The notes: generated by a model from the sequence alone, not told the origin. Counted from the stretch's first letter, positions 17,242 to 27,828 are shown. The stretch: 64,000 nt of DNA from Candidatus Poribacteria bacterium (GCA_022394755.1 JAGFCA010000030.1:1-64000), one strand, 5' to 3'. Made by a program: numbers and translations.

Positions 17242-18339
17242 TTATCTTTCATAAATAGGTAGCAGTCGATAATTTAATGCCAATGTAAGAACTGCCATAC
17301 CAGTTCCAAAGGCTTTTCCATAGCTGCTATTAAAACTACCATCTGCTTGTTGCATCTGTTGTAGTTTTTCAATAGTGCGTTGATTCCAAGATTGCCAAGC
17401 TTTAAAATCACATTGAAATAATGCTTGAGCCATATAGTATAATGTATAAAACTGATAACTACCTTGTACTGAATAATCTTTTCTGCGTACAATAAATTCT
17501 GAAGTTGATTTGTATTCAGGTGTATCTTTCCTCTTTCCGATAGAATAGACCAATACAGCAATTGCTGCACGAGTGACACCCCCACCATGACTTCTACCTG
17601 GAGTATATGATACCGAACCATCTCGCATTGTACATGTCTGGAAGAAATTGAGTGCTTTGTTGACAGCTTCGTTTGGTATTTCAATCCCCGCGTTTCGTGC
17701 CCCGAGAACTCCCATAAGAACTGTTCCTGCGACGGTGGTATCTGCATCTCGTGCTGAAGGCGAATATCTCCATGCACCCCATAGGTTTTTCTCTTGTGCG
17801 GTTAAGACACAGCGTACAGCAAGCTCTAAAGATTCACCGATAGTTCTTCTTCGATTTTCAGGAATGTTGCTATCCTTCCATAGCAAATCATCACTTACAA
17901 CACCATAGGCTTCAGAAAGAGCTAATGTTGCAAAGCCGTGGTGATACATAGACCCGTGTCCAGAGCCTTGCATATATCCTGTCTTTGAATTTTGTGTTGA
18001 GATGATATTTCGCAAAGATCTCCGTATGTTTTCTGCATAGGGACCGTAATCTGGATCTTCCCCACTTGCCATAAAAGCCATGACACATATTCCAATAATT
18101 CCTGCCCCAGCTTGCCCTGATTTCCAACTACCATCCTCTGATTGTGTTGTTGCTAAGTAACGCAGACATCTGTCATTGATACTTCTGACAGCCGGTGGCA
18201 CACCCGTGCCAAATCGGAGTGTTGCATCTTGTGCTTTTGCGAATTCGATAGGTAACATACATATTATTAGAAAGCTGAGTATTCCAATGAAAAAAGTATT
18301 GAAATCAGTGAATCGGTATTTTTCTATATGTTTTATCAT
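17242..18339 (-). CDS. alpha/alpha-toroid (prenyltransferase/squalene-cyclase-like) secreted protein
   Basis: This 365-aa protein has an N-terminal hydrophobic signal segment (about 18-36) and then repeats of the squalene-cyclase/prenyltransferase toroid type. Recognisable repeats include TTQSEDGSW near 69, QEKNLWGAWRY near 187, the DADTTVAG motif near 201, and MQQADGSFNSSYG near 332. Proteins of this kind are common in Planctomycetes-like genomes as exported proteins and are generally not shown to be terpene cyclases. The classical DxDD acid motif is not seen. Its ATG overlaps the stop of the upstream gene as ATGA, so translation is probably coupled. The following gene begins 31 bases downstream. 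Confidence 0.8.
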   Translation of the reverse strand: MIKHIEKYRFTDFNTFFIGILSFLIICMLPIEFAKAQDATLRFGTGVPPAVRSINDRCLRYLATTQSEDGSWKSGQAGAGIIGICVMAFMASGEDPDYGPYAENIRRSLRNIISTQNSKTGYMQGSGHGSMYHHGFATLALSEAYGVVSDDLLWKDSNIPENRRRTIGESLELAVRCVLTAQEKNLWGAWRYSPSARDADTTVAGTVLMGVLGARNAGIEIPNEAVNKALNFFQTCTMRDGSVSYTPGRSHGGGVTRAAIAVLVYSIGKRKDTPEYKSTSEFIVRRKDYSVQGSYQFYTLYYMAQALFQCDFKAWQSWNQRTIEKLQQMQQADGSFNSSYGKAFGTGMAVLTLALNYRLLPIYER

Positions 18340-20084
18340 TTAAAGAAAACTCCTTGCATGAGTGCCTTCTGTTGCCATTTGCTCAAATCATCTGGATTGA
18401 TGTTAAGATATAGTTCGAGAAACATAAATTGCAATCCTATTCTACTCAATTCGGGTATTGTTAGTTTTGATGCAATATCTTCTATTTTTTTTCTTTGGTT
18501 GGTATTAAGAAGTATGTGCATATCAAGTAATGCAACCACCAGATTTTGTGCAGCATGTTGCCTCATATTTTCTATTTCCGACTGTCGTTTACTATATTTT
18601 TCGTACTCAACTTGAGATATTGAATCTTTGATTGTCTGCTGATAGATTGGTTCTTTGACTACATTGAATATACTCGGTAATATTGCCTGATTGAGAATGA
18701 CTTGGTTGATATCGGGATTTACAACTTGTGGATCATCATCTTTTACATTGTTAGCGTAGGAATCTTCCCAATATTCTTTCTTAATAGGTTTTATTTTTTG
18801 AAGAGCGATATTTCGAGAAATTTGCCCGGTGATCCCTTTAATCAGTATGTCTGCATAAGGACCCATTAATGAAGTTCTCTTAATTGCTTTTCTATGCAGT
18901 TTTTCAATGTATTGTTCAACAATTCCTTTATTCACCAAAGCAAAGCGTTCTTTTGCTGAATCGTTTAGTGTTTGAAACTGTTTTGTATGTAAGTTAAGAA
19001 TGGCATCAGTCAATTTGTGTATATGAAATCTTCTTGTGAGCGCATGTTCTTTATTCTCCGATACTACTTCCTTCCCATCAAAATGTTTCAGGTCTACGTT
19101 AACATTCCTATTTAGACTTTTCGCAGCCTCCCCTATTTCTTGCCATATCTCATATTGTTCATCAGTCAAAATATCCTTTATAGATTTTTCTCCTCTCCGA
19201 TGTATATAATCCGCAATAGTTCCTGGAAGAGATAATGTTAATATATCGCTCAATATACTATATAATTCCGATTCTGTCCATTTGTATAACATTTCAGTAA
19301 GGTCTTCACGTTGTTTTGATGTAAGTGAAAGTGTCTGGTCTAAATATACAGTGAGAAAATTAGCAAGAGTCTTTCCTACCTGTTGTCGACCTTGTTTTTT
19401 ATTATCAATAAAACTTTGTAACTGGGTTTCAGTTATATAATTGGTAAAAGACGCTTTAATTTCCTTATCTCTCAGTAACAAGACTATTAAACTTAGATTT
19501 CCCTCTGCTGACGCATACGGATATGTCTGTTTTAGTAAACTTCCATTTTTGTTAATAGCAGTTTTTACAGTGTCCATAACAGTTTTTTGGAGGTTTTTTA
19601 AAGTTGTTTCATTCAAATCATATAATTGAGCGATTTCTATGCTAACATGTTGGATTAATTCCTCTAACTTCTTCATGTCAAGTTTGTTTTTATTTTGTTT
19701 AGCATCAACCAGTAATCTACGTTGTCCATGATTCCCTTTAAACATTAATATTCGGTGATAACTTTCACCACCTTCAGCTAATACTAACGGATTTTTAATC
19801 CTATCTCGGTATCCTGCTTTTGTAACTTTGAGAGAGTAACGACCTCCAGGAATACCTGTAAATTTGTATTTACCAGTGGCATCCGATTTCTTGACATACT
19901 CCTTACCGTCCTCACTTATGAGCTTAATTTCTGCTCCTTCAATAGGTTCCCGTTCTGGTGTTGCTTCAGATAGCTCACCTCTAACGGTTCCCCCTTTAGG
20001 TATGTTGTCTTGTGCATAGGAAACGAAATCAAAGGCGCATATTCCAGTTAACATTAGAAATATCAGGAAACTTCTATGAATCAT
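18336..20084 (-). CDS. secreted protein with carboxypeptidase regulatory-like domain
   Basis: This 582-aa protein has a signal peptide (MIHRSF to YAQ, about residues 1-24). A carboxypeptidase-regulatory-like beta-sandwich at about 29-110 follows, with GGTVRGEL, PIEGAEIKL, GKYKFTGIPGGRYSL and the closing EGGESYHRI. The remaining 470 residues are mostly alpha-helical, rich in Lys, Gln and Leu, and match no domain I know. The start at 20084 follows GAGGAG by six bases; frame extension upstream would run into the preceding gene. It overlaps the toroid gene by four bases (ATGA). A closely similar beta-sandwich forms the small membrane protein at 57039-57524. The role may be envelope structure. Confidence 0.78.
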   Translation of the reverse strand: MIHRSFLIFLMLTGICAFDFVSYAQDNIPKGGTVRGELSEATPEREPIEGAEIKLISEDGKEYVKKSDATGKYKFTGIPGGRYSLKVTKAGYRDRIKNPLVLAEGGESYHRILMFKGNHGQRRLLVDAKQNKNKLDMKKLEELIQHVSIEIAQLYDLNETTLKNLQKTVMDTVKTAINKNGSLLKQTYPYASAEGNLSLIVLLLRDKEIKASFTNYITETQLQSFIDNKKQGRQQVGKTLANFLTVYLDQTLSLTSKQREDLTEMLYKWTESELYSILSDILTLSLPGTIADYIHRRGEKSIKDILTDEQYEIWQEIGEAAKSLNRNVNVDLKHFDGKEVVSENKEHALTRRFHIHKLTDAILNLHTKQFQTLNDSAKERFALVNKGIVEQYIEKLHRKAIKRTSLMGPYADILIKGITGQISRNIALQKIKPIKKEYWEDSYANNVKDDDPQVVNPDINQVILNQAILPSIFNVVKEPIYQQTIKDSISQVEYEKYSKRQSEIENMRQHAAQNLVVALLDMHILLNTNQRKKIEDIASKLTIPELSRIGLQFMFLELYLNINPDDLSKWQQKALMQGVFFK

Positions 20085-20094
20085 GTTTTTCTCC

Positions 20095-21063
20095 TCATAT
20101 AGGGACTGTTGCAAGTCCAGTCTGCCATTCTTGTCCTTTTTTACCTGCGTATAACATATAGTAAGTCTGATCAATTTTAATGATTTGTCCTGTTAGAACA
20201 CCATCGCAATCAAAGTGCTCAGGGTTTTCAGATGGTGTAAACACTGGATTATATGGATTTGGTTCAAAGACTTTAAAATCCTGTGTCCGAACATGTCCTA
20301 TACGCCAGACATCTCCATCAAATCCACCATAGAGAATATGATAATAGTTCGGACCTTTGTATAATTCTGTTTCCCTAACAGCCTTCGAATCCCATTCTTC
20401 CCCACTACCTGTAAAAACAGGATTATCAGGATTCTTGGTCACTGTCGACGGATCCTTTGTTGAAGCGGTTGCATGACACATTGTCAAACCTTCACCAAAA
20501 GACTTTGTTGCCTTTCCTGTATATATAATATGAATTATATCCTCATCAATGGCAACGGAAGGGTGTGTAGACCCAAATTGTTCGTGTTCTGTATCAGCTG
20601 GAATGACAGGCGTTGTTCTGACACGTTTCCATTTTCCAAGATCTCCATCACTTACAAGTAATCCCGTTTGTTCAGGGGTAATTTTTCCAGAACCTCTGTA
20701 ATACATGTAATACTTTCCATCATCAGGATTTAAGAATGGGAAAGGATATTCAACAGATGCATTATCGAAATCGTTTATAGAAGGTTCAAGTATAGGATTT
20801 CGATCATCCTGTGTGATATTTGTAAGATCATCTGTTGGTGCAGTTGCGTGCATCATCACCCAACGGACTAACCTTTTTCCAGTATTATCTGTAAGAGGTA
20901 TTTCACGTTTACACCAGATATAATGCACTGTATCATTAACAACGATGGCGTGTGTTGCTGCAGCCCATAATGGTGGTGGTAATGCAATAATAGGATTTCC
21001 TGTCTTAATTCTTTTGAAACTTGCAAACATCTCAAAAGGAATAGCATTCTTCTGTTTATCCAT
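20095..21063 (-). CDS. GH43-like five-bladed beta-propeller protein
   Basis: This 322-aa protein resembles glycoside hydrolase family 43/62/68-type five-bladed propellers. Blade repeats include NPILEPSINDFDNASVEYPFPF near 93, DGKYYMYYRGSG near 117, THPSVAIDEDIIHIIYTG near 165, YYHILYGG near 241, and HFDCDGVLTGQIIKIDQTYYMLYAGKK near 282. No signal peptide is visible, so it may act on oligosaccharides inside the cell. Catalytic acids cannot be assigned with confidence because family members vary. The next gene begins 11 bases after its stop, so it is the first gene of the four-gene group. A glycosidase role is plausible but unproven. Confidence 0.7.
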   Translation of the reverse strand: MDKQKNAIPFEMFASFKRIKTGNPIIALPPPLWAAATHAIVVNDTVHYIWCKREIPLTDNTGKRLVRWVMMHATAPTDDLTNITQDDRNPILEPSINDFDNASVEYPFPFLNPDDGKYYMYYRGSGKITPEQTGLLVSDGDLGKWKRVRTTPVIPADTEHEQFGSTHPSVAIDEDIIHIIYTGKATKSFGEGLTMCHATASTKDPSTVTKNPDNPVFTGSGEEWDSKAVRETELYKGPNYYHILYGGFDGDVWRIGHVRTQDFKVFEPNPYNPVFTPSENPEHFDCDGVLTGQIIKIDQTYYMLYAGKKGQEWQTGLATVPI

Positions 21064-21137
21064 AGGTGTATCTTATGTTAACGACTTATGTCAGTTATCT
21101 AATTATCATAGTCGTTTTCACGATTTTTTAATTATGC

Positions 21138-21210
21138 ACATTTCGTCCCTACAGGACTCAAGTATAGTGTATCATCCTTTTCTATAAACATTCCGTCCCT
21201 ATAGGATTGA
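21138..21210. repeat. two ACATT(T/C)CGTCCC palindromic repeats
   Basis: Two copies of an intergenic element lie here. One reads ACATTTCGTCCCTACAGGAC (21138-21157). The other reads ACATTCCGTCCCTATAGGAT (21188-21207). In both, GTCC pairs with GGAC or GGAT. Related copies occur near 25116-25151, 28087-28100, 30481-30603 and 31920. Confidence 0.6.
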
Positions 21211-21270
21211 TTATTTATAATGAGTAGTTTATTGACATTTCACAACTACAGACACAGTTTGTTAGATGAT

Positions 21271-24200
21271 CTAATTCCCCTCTAATATATTAAAATATAC
21301 ATCTAAACCTTGTCGGTATTCTTCAGGTAATACCCGACCTGCTCTTCCTGTAGCTTGTTGTGGAGATCGTTTCTCAATGAATGCTTGTCCAGTATCATCA
21401 CCTTCACCTGCCCCCATTAACATTAGGGCAGCTGCGGTAGCAGGGGGTGCATTACTAATAGGTGGTGTATTTGGTGTCCTTCTTGTTTCGAGTAATATCT
21501 CAATAACTTCAGTAATTGCAGCGATAGCTTTTGGACCCGTTTCGGGGGTAGAGAGTATGGATTCAGTCTCATCCATCACCTCAGCAGCGGTTGCCACTTT
21601 TTGATATTGCTCCTGTATAAATTGTGTATCAGCATCAGGTAGCAATAGAATCTCTTCAGCGATTTCGCGTGTTTCTTCAGCAAGATCGTATTGTGTATCA
21701 CTTAATGGTTCACTTCTAAGGTAATAATCATCTTCTGTGAGCGCATTTCTTGCTTGTTCAACTTCGCGTGTTTCATCGCGCAATTGCATTTCTCGGTCAA
21801 TAACCCGTAATACTCTAAGTATAATTTCTGGAGGTAAGTTTGGTAATTCCATTAATCCTCCTTCGCCAGGAGGCATTTCCGGCATTGGACCGACGAGTTG
21901 TTCAGCCCATCTGTCAAAAGTATCTCCCCAATACTCAGTTTCAATTGTAGATACACCGATCATATTTCTATTGATTGAAGTAATGATACCCTTAATTTCC
22001 TGAGCGATGGTAGCATCTTCCATTTCTTTGAGTACCCGCAAATAAGCTTCATTTGGTCGTCGATCAACATAGGCAGCCATATCTTGTATAATAGTATTCA
22101 CAGTCTTAAGTTCTGCGTCTTCTATCTGTGCGATCCGTTTCCGTTCGATCAGATTATCTGATGCTCTGTTTGCAAGACCGAAAGCGTCCATATTGTTGAG
22201 GTCAACTGCGATGTCAATTTGTTTTCTGGATGCAGCTTTCAATCTTTTTACAAAAGTGCTATTTTCCAATCCAGCGAGCAGCCTTTTAATCTCATCAGAT
22301 AATTCGGAAAAAGCATCCAATAGTTCTTTTTGTATCTCAACAGCTTGAGCAACAAAATCAGATGCAGAAGGATCTGTTTCATCTTGATCATCATCTTGTT
22401 CTTCTCTACCACTTCCTTTGAGAATGGTGTTAGCAAGTCCTAATCCCCCGACCATTTGTACTGGAGGTCCATCATCAGGTTTTTCAGGTTTATTGAACCC
22501 AGACTCAACATCTCCCACAGCAGGAGTAGGATTATTAGGGGGTGCGGTCCCTTGACTTTCTCCTTCAGCAGGTTTACTACGGTCTATACCTGCCATATCC
22601 CCAGATTTGTTAGGATCATCTTTCTTATCTGATTCTTGATTATCTTCAGGAGAGAATATATCATCTGGACCATACTTTTTGGTGTCAGCTAAATCATTCT
22701 CTGATTGTGAATCTGAACCGTCATTTCCTTTGGATGGTTTATCATTTTGAGATTGAGAGGGATTTTGAGATTGAGAAGGATTTTGTTGATTACTCTCTGA
22801 TGGATTCTGATTGCTCTGTTGTCCGGGAGCTTGTGCAGCTTGTGCGAGTAGGTCAGCAACAGATGGCATTTTCTTATCTGCGATATCTTCTAATTTATTT
22901 AGCATATCAGCCCAAGAGTCATGTTGCTCCGGGTCAAATTCATCATTTTTTGTTGCTTCTTGAAGGAGTTCAACACCGGAGCCGATTAGACTATCAAGTT
23001 TAGCGGCATTTGTTCTTTCTTCGGCTGCCTGATTTTGTAACGCTTTACGTTGTGCGGGTGTATCCAGTTGTTCTGGTGTCAATTCGCGTAATTCAAGGTT
23101 TTTTTGATGTAGTTGTAATTCTCTATCATGGATATCTTTAGCTGCCCCTGCCCAGAGTTGCATTTGTCCGATGACCCATTTAAAATGTTCAGTTGGACCG
23201 AGAACGTGTAGAACAATCTGTGGTGAATATGTACGTTCTCTATCTGAATAGTCTTGAGCATAGGCTCTTAGACGAAAACTCTGAGGACGTATTTTCTCTC
23301 GTTCAATAGAGAATGTAGCCGGGACGATAAGAGATTCTGATGTTGGTGTCCCCGCAGAAATTGTTTTCTCCCCTTCATCAGGTTCAGGATTTTGTATTGG
23401 ACTTTCAATACCTTTCCATTCCAAACCTATCTGTTTAACTCCATAGTCGTCATCAGCTTGAATTTCAAATGTGAGCACTTCAGTAGAAAGGACAACCTGA
23501 TTGTTCTTAAGTTTACTTAGTGTGACAGTTGGTGCTTCATCGTCATTAACCTCAAATTGGAGTATTTGAGGTGCTGATGCTGTAAGTCCATATTTATCTT
23601 TCCAAGCAAGTTGTATTTCAGATGTAGAATCATCGGATATTGTTTCAGTGATTATACGTGCACCATCAACCTTTTGGGGACGATCATTGAGTGTTGCTTC
23701 GGAAAGTTCACGTGTAACAGTCGCTTCTAATGTTGTACTACTTCCCTTAACAATGTTAATTATACCCCCACGTACATCAACAGATTCGGGTTCAGGTCGT
23801 TGTAGATATTCAGGAAGTTGTACCTTTGCAATGAGTTCTTTTAAGGCAGGTCGTAATTTAGGTTGGATAGGTATGGCACGTCTTGCATCCCCAATGCGTA
23901 GATTTAATTCACCATCTTCTGTCTGTGGTGGTAATTCAAAATTATAATTTGACTCATCTCGCTCTACAACAACAGGACTTTGATCGGCATATTGTGCTTG
24001 ACCTGATTCAGGTTTCCAAGGAGAGTTTTCATTTAACTGTGCATTTACATTGAATGGTTCCGCATAGGCGACAACACGTTTGTTTGACTCACCATCCAAT
24101 TGTGCAAAAGTATAACGTTCGACTTTTCGCCAAGGTGTTAACCAACGCGCTAAAGCATTGCGACTTGGTGCTGGAATAATTAGAATACCGATAATAACAA

Positions 24201-24708
24201 TTATTAAAGGAATACCAACAGCCACTGTCCATCGTCTGTGTCGTGGCATTGGCACAGCCTCATTAAGATTGTGTTTTGCGACTTCTTCGTCAACCTGTCG
24301 CATAGCAGCAGCAATTAATGCTGGACTGGAGTACTTATCAGATTTATCTGAAGCGAGTTCTATGATACCAAGAACGTGGTCGCCGAAACGTGGGAACTTC
24401 CGCTGCAATAATCGCGCGATACCTTCAAGATGACGGTTTTTCCAAACCCATTTGTAGTATTTTAGAGGTAAAAACACAACCATACCCACCATCCCGATAA
24501 TAAGGATGAGTGCACGTAAGAGTGCATGTGTATCAAAGAGTCTATCTAAACCGAAAACAACGAGATAGGATATGATGAGTCCAAATAGAGCTGCTAAAGT
24601 TCCTTCAGCGAGTTTTATTATCCATACCCTTTTCTTGTATTGGTCAAGGGCAGATTTCATTCGTGGAGGTAGATTGATGTTGTTATCTTTTGATTGTGTT
24701 TGGTTCAT
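21271..24708 (-). CDS. DUF4175-family large membrane protein
   Basis: This 1145-aa protein resembles DUF4175-type proteins that accompany MoxR/DUF58/VWA genes. Two membrane helices lie near residues 30-80 and a third near 160-180. A large soluble part with beta-sandwich segments follows, then a low-complexity Gln/Asn/Ser/Pro-rich stretch around 630-740, and a helical C-terminal half. The true start is the ATG at 24708, preceded by GGAGGTG. A GTG two codons upstream lies inside that ribosome site and is not used. It is the last gene of the MoxR set on this strand. Heptamer repeats (coding-strand consensus ACTRAYA) lie about 30-50 bases before the start. Its biochemical role is unknown. Confidence 0.8.
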   Translation of the reverse strand: MNQTQSKDNNINLPPRMKSALDQYKKRVWIIKLAEGTLAALFGLIISYLVVFGLDRLFDTHALLRALILIIGMVGMVVFLPLKYYKWVWKNRHLEGIARLLQRKFPRFGDHVLGIIELASDKSDKYSSPALIAAAMRQVDEEVAKHNLNEAVPMPRHRRWTVAVGIPLIIVIIGILIIPAPSRNALARWLTPWRKVERYTFAQLDGESNKRVVAYAEPFNVNAQLNENSPWKPESGQAQYADQSPVVVERDESNYNFELPPQTEDGELNLRIGDARRAIPIQPKLRPALKELIAKVQLPEYLQRPEPESVDVRGGIINIVKGSSTTLEATVTRELSEATLNDRPQKVDGARIITETISDDSTSEIQLAWKDKYGLTASAPQILQFEVNDDEAPTVTLSKLKNNQVVLSTEVLTFEIQADDDYGVKQIGLEWKGIESPIQNPEPDEGEKTISAGTPTSESLIVPATFSIEREKIRPQSFRLRAYAQDYSDRERTYSPQIVLHVLGPTEHFKWVIGQMQLWAGAAKDIHDRELQLHQKNLELRELTPEQLDTPAQRKALQNQAAEERTNAAKLDSLIGSGVELLQEATKNDEFDPEQHDSWADMLNKLEDIADKKMPSVADLLAQAAQAPGQQSNQNPSESNQQNPSQSQNPSQSQNDKPSKGNDGSDSQSENDLADTKKYGPDDIFSPEDNQESDKKDDPNKSGDMAGIDRSKPAEGESQGTAPPNNPTPAVGDVESGFNKPEKPDDGPPVQMVGGLGLANTILKGSGREEQDDDQDETDPSASDFVAQAVEIQKELLDAFSELSDEIKRLLAGLENSTFVKRLKAASRKQIDIAVDLNNMDAFGLANRASDNLIERKRIAQIEDAELKTVNTIIQDMAAYVDRRPNEAYLRVLKEMEDATIAQEIKGIITSINRNMIGVSTIETEYWGDTFDRWAEQLVGPMPEMPPGEGGLMELPNLPPEIILRVLRVIDREMQLRDETREVEQARNALTEDDYYLRSEPLSDTQYDLAEETREIAEEILLLPDADTQFIQEQYQKVATAAEVMDETESILSTPETGPKAIAAITEVIEILLETRRTPNTPPISNAPPATAAALMLMGAGEGDDTGQAFIEKRSPQQATGRAGRVLPEEYRQGLDVYFNILEGN

Positions 24709-25373
24709 AAACACCTCCGTTATTATCGGTGTTGTTGATTAGTAGTCAGTTATCAGTTTTTTGTAGATTATACCTTTAATTCGTTCTGGATTTCAATAAA
24801 TAGTCTTTCTAACATTCTTAATTTATTCACTATTCTATAATTCACTGAAAGTGCAAAATGTTACACTTTTCCTACAAAGTGTAGGATTATATTTTCCGAA
24901 TTGAGACTCTTTCACTACAGTGCCAGTATTACTTCATAGGACATTTAAGATGTTATTTCTAAAATTTAAAAAAAGTTACAATTTACATAATTCTTACTGG
25001 TGTTGTGTTGACTATTTTCTATGATAACAGTACTGTTGGAATATAAAATAGTACTCACAATTCCACATTATAAGCGTTAGGAAATAGTTGATTTTGGTTA
25101 ATGTTATTTCTATAAACATTCCGTTTCTACACACATTTCGCCCTCTGAGGCTATTCTAAAGAGTCATGTATGGTTTGTTGAAATACAAAAGCGTTTATTA
25201 TGACGAAGGTATTGACAAAAATTTATTTATTTTCACAATTTTTATTAAAATGTTTGTGTTTTTGTGATACATGTTGTTAGATGTTAGAAAAGTACATTTT
25301 CTTCATATTTTAATTTTATATTAATATTTTCGATCCGTATCATCTATTGTATATGTGATGGTACAATCAAAAT
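24709..25373. other. long intergenic region with palindromic repeats
   Basis: I see no gene here. The stretch holds the heptamer repeats before the DUF4175 gene (24737-24757), a hairpin TCCTACA-loop AAG-TGTAGGA at 24871-24887, and a degraded ACATT(T/C)CG element at 25116-25151. The remainder is very AT-rich. Confidence 0.6.
24737..24757. repeat. heptamer tandem repeat before DUF4175 gene
   Basis: Three consecutive heptamers GATTAGT, AGTCAGT and TATCAGT match the plus-strand consensus TRTYAGT. They sit just upstream of the ribosome site of the DUF4175 gene. Confidence 0.55.
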
Positions 25374-27581
25374 CTATATCGCACCCACCATTTTACGGGC
25401 AACCCAGAAGATTCCGAGGAGTAATATTAGCAATCCTCCCCACAATGGATGTGCCCAGATGCGTGTCCGTTGCACTATTGGTTGCGGTTCTGGTAAGGCT
25501 GCAAGATGATCTAACAAACTTGATACTTCCGATATAGTGACCATTTTCCCATCGGTGATATTCGCTATTTCTTCAAGAACATCAAAACGTGCTAACTTGC
25601 CTTGTTGTTCACGATTTAAACCTTGTACGGATAGATCTGTCTCTACAGATGCTCCTGTCTCACTACTACTTGCAATGAGTTTGTAATTCCCTGCTTCCTC
25701 TGGTGAAAAAGTCCCAACAAATAATCCCCATGAATCATCTGTTCCTGGTTGTAACCGTATTGTCTCTGTTTTACCGGACGGTGATATTGCTTGTACAATT
25801 ACTGTACCTCTGTCCAATGGACCTCCAACATTATCCATTACATTAGCATTTAAGGTTACTACATCATCCACACTTGGTCTATCAGGCGCGTAGAATAATC
25901 GTATTGATTCACCTTGAGCCATTTGCCGTCTGTATGCCATCCATCGTGCAACTTGACTCCAGAAGCGATAGTGGTATTTGTCTTCCACGCCGTGTCTCCA
26001 CCGCCATGCGCTGTCAGTACCCATAAATAGTACTTTTCCTGTACCGTAAGTTTTTGTGACAATAAGAGGAACACGTCCTGATGCAGTAGCCACCTGATCA
26101 TGTACCGCTAAGATTTCTGTACCCACTTTTGCCCGTTGGATACCTGCATACCAAAAGAACCCAGGTAATGCTTGCCATACCTCACTATTGGCAATATCTG
26201 TATCGCTTAGCCGTGTTAATAAACTCCGTTGTCCAGGTTCTGTTAGTGCAAAATAACCTTGTATATTTGAACCAATTCCCTTTGGTATAGCGGGATCTAA
26301 CACAACAGGATATAGATCTGCAAGAGGACCAATCGTTAGAGATTCTTGTGCACCTGTTCGTCCGGGAATGAAAACTATACCTGCGGCTTGTGCAGTTACA
26401 AGTTGTCTTAAGTCTTGTGCTTGTTCAACCGTGAGTTGATCCGCATCAATACCGACATCTCCAAGAAAAACCACGTCATATTCGCTAAGTTCTCTGGCAT
26501 CAGGAAAACGATCTATGTAACTTCGTCCTCCTCCCATTTGCGGTAATTTTGGATGGAAGAGCAGACAGGATACATCCACCCCTGCATCACGTTCTAATGC
26601 ATTTCTTAGATATCTATACTCCCATCGGGGATAGGATTCAATAACAAGAATTTTCAACTGTTCTTCACGAATAGATATTGGTGCTGAGAGTTCGTTATTT
26701 TCAGGTATCAATTCTTGAGCATCTTTGGCAAGTGTAATTTTAATGTTATACTCACCAGTTTCTTGTGGCATCCAAGAAACATTATCCTGTGATTGTCCCA
26801 TTGCTGGCACAGTGATTACCTTGGTCGCTGTACTCTTATCGTTTATTGATAGTGTTAAGGTAACCTCTCTATCCTGTCCCATGGTGTTACGAACTACATA
26901 AGGTATACGGAGTTCTTTTTTTGTAACACCGTATGTTGGGGCGTTCATGCTAACTAACTCAAGATCTGGTAGTGGAACTTTACTCCCGATGCCAACTGTA
27001 AAAACGGGTATACCCTTCATGTGAAACCGTGTTGCTGCGTCTACAGGTGAATTCCCGATATTTCTATCTCCATCGGAAAGTAAAACTACACCACGTAGAT
27101 TGCTATGGGTTTCTAAAACGTGAGACATCCCAGCGTTTATGTCTGTCCCCTCTTCTGGTGGATCTAATTGTGAAGAGAAGGGTTCGAAAACGACATTTAG
27201 TTCAGAATCATCTGGTAGCTGCCATGCTTCTTCGGTTAACAAGGGTTCAATAGTTTCAGCTCGTGATTTTCGTTCGGATGTACCGTTCTCTTCATTAATT
27301 ACATCCTTTGTTTGCATACTATTTGATTTGTCCCAGAGGACAGCAAGGGTTGACCGTTGTTCTGGTGGTTGTGATTCTAACCATTCGGGTTGATTTAGTG
27401 TTAAAACCACAAGTATGACCAGAACTAACCGAAGTAGTTCGAGTAGTCCTATTTTTTTACGGAATCCGCTCCGATACCATGCTAACACACACAACACAGC
27501 GGTAACCAAAATAATAATTACGCCTGTGATGATGACAGTGTTGTCGGTGAAGAATTGTAGGTAACCTTGTTGATCCTGCAT
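25374..27581 (-). CDS. membrane VWA/glutamine-amidotransferase-like protein
   Basis: This 735-aa protein has two N-terminal membrane helices (about 13-32 and 42-60). A von Willebrand factor A-like domain follows, with a MIDAS-type DKSNSM near 85-90 and LSDGDRN near 168. A central class I glutamine-amidotransferase-like fold follows (LKILVIESYPRWEYRYLRNAL near 305, VFLGDVG near 374). A C-terminal helix lies near 712-730. This architecture is typical of the large membrane proteins encoded next to BatA and DUF58 genes. It probably forms part of the same envelope complex. A GGAG ribosome site precedes the ATG. Unlike its neighbours it lacks the upstream heptamer repeats. Exact function unknown. 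Confidence 0.85.
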   Translation of the reverse strand: MQDQQGYLQFFTDNTVIITGVIIILVTAVLCVLAWYRSGFRKKIGLLELLRLVLVILVVLTLNQPEWLESQPPEQRSTLAVLWDKSNSMQTKDVINEENGTSERKSRAETIEPLLTEEAWQLPDDSELNVVFEPFSSQLDPPEEGTDINAGMSHVLETHSNLRGVVLLSDGDRNIGNSPVDAATRFHMKGIPVFTVGIGSKVPLPDLELVSMNAPTYGVTKKELRIPYVVRNTMGQDREVTLTLSINDKSTATKVITVPAMGQSQDNVSWMPQETGEYNIKITLAKDAQELIPENNELSAPISIREEQLKILVIESYPRWEYRYLRNALERDAGVDVSCLLFHPKLPQMGGGRSYIDRFPDARELSEYDVVFLGDVGIDADQLTVEQAQDLRQLVTAQAAGIVFIPGRTGAQESLTIGPLADLYPVVLDPAIPKGIGSNIQGYFALTEPGQRSLLTRLSDTDIANSEVWQALPGFFWYAGIQRAKVGTEILAVHDQVATASGRVPLIVTKTYGTGKVLFMGTDSAWRWRHGVEDKYHYRFWSQVARWMAYRRQMAQGESIRLFYAPDRPSVDDVVTLNANVMDNVGGPLDRGTVIVQAISPSGKTETIRLQPGTDDSWGLFVGTFSPEEAGNYKLIASSSETGASVETDLSVQGLNREQQGKLARFDVLEEIANITDGKMVTISEVSSLLDHLAALPEPQPIVQRTRIWAHPLWGGLLILLLGIFWVARKMVGAI

Positions 27582-27828
27582 TATTTATTTTACTCCAAAT
27601 CAATTATCCACTTATGCAATTAGCGTGAGTGTGATAAATCAGAATTCCATTTTAAACCAATTCTTTTTGATTAGTATACATTACTCACGTTTGGAAATAG
27701 TTAATTTACTATAGTTTGAACAGTGTCTTTCGGACTCATTGTCGTGTATTCAAAGGGTTTTTCCTGATAGTTTGGGTGTTGGTATAACTCACTAAAAACG
27801 TAATTATATCTAAAGTGAGATTTTACAT

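Noticed and set aside
17242..18339. squalene-hopene cyclase or true terpene synthase
   Set aside because: It has toroid repeats, but it is short, exported and lacks the DxDD acid motif and the neighbouring hopanoid genes.
24712..24714. GTG as start of the DUF4175 protein
   Set aside because: It lies within the GGAGGTG ribosome site of the ATG at 24708.
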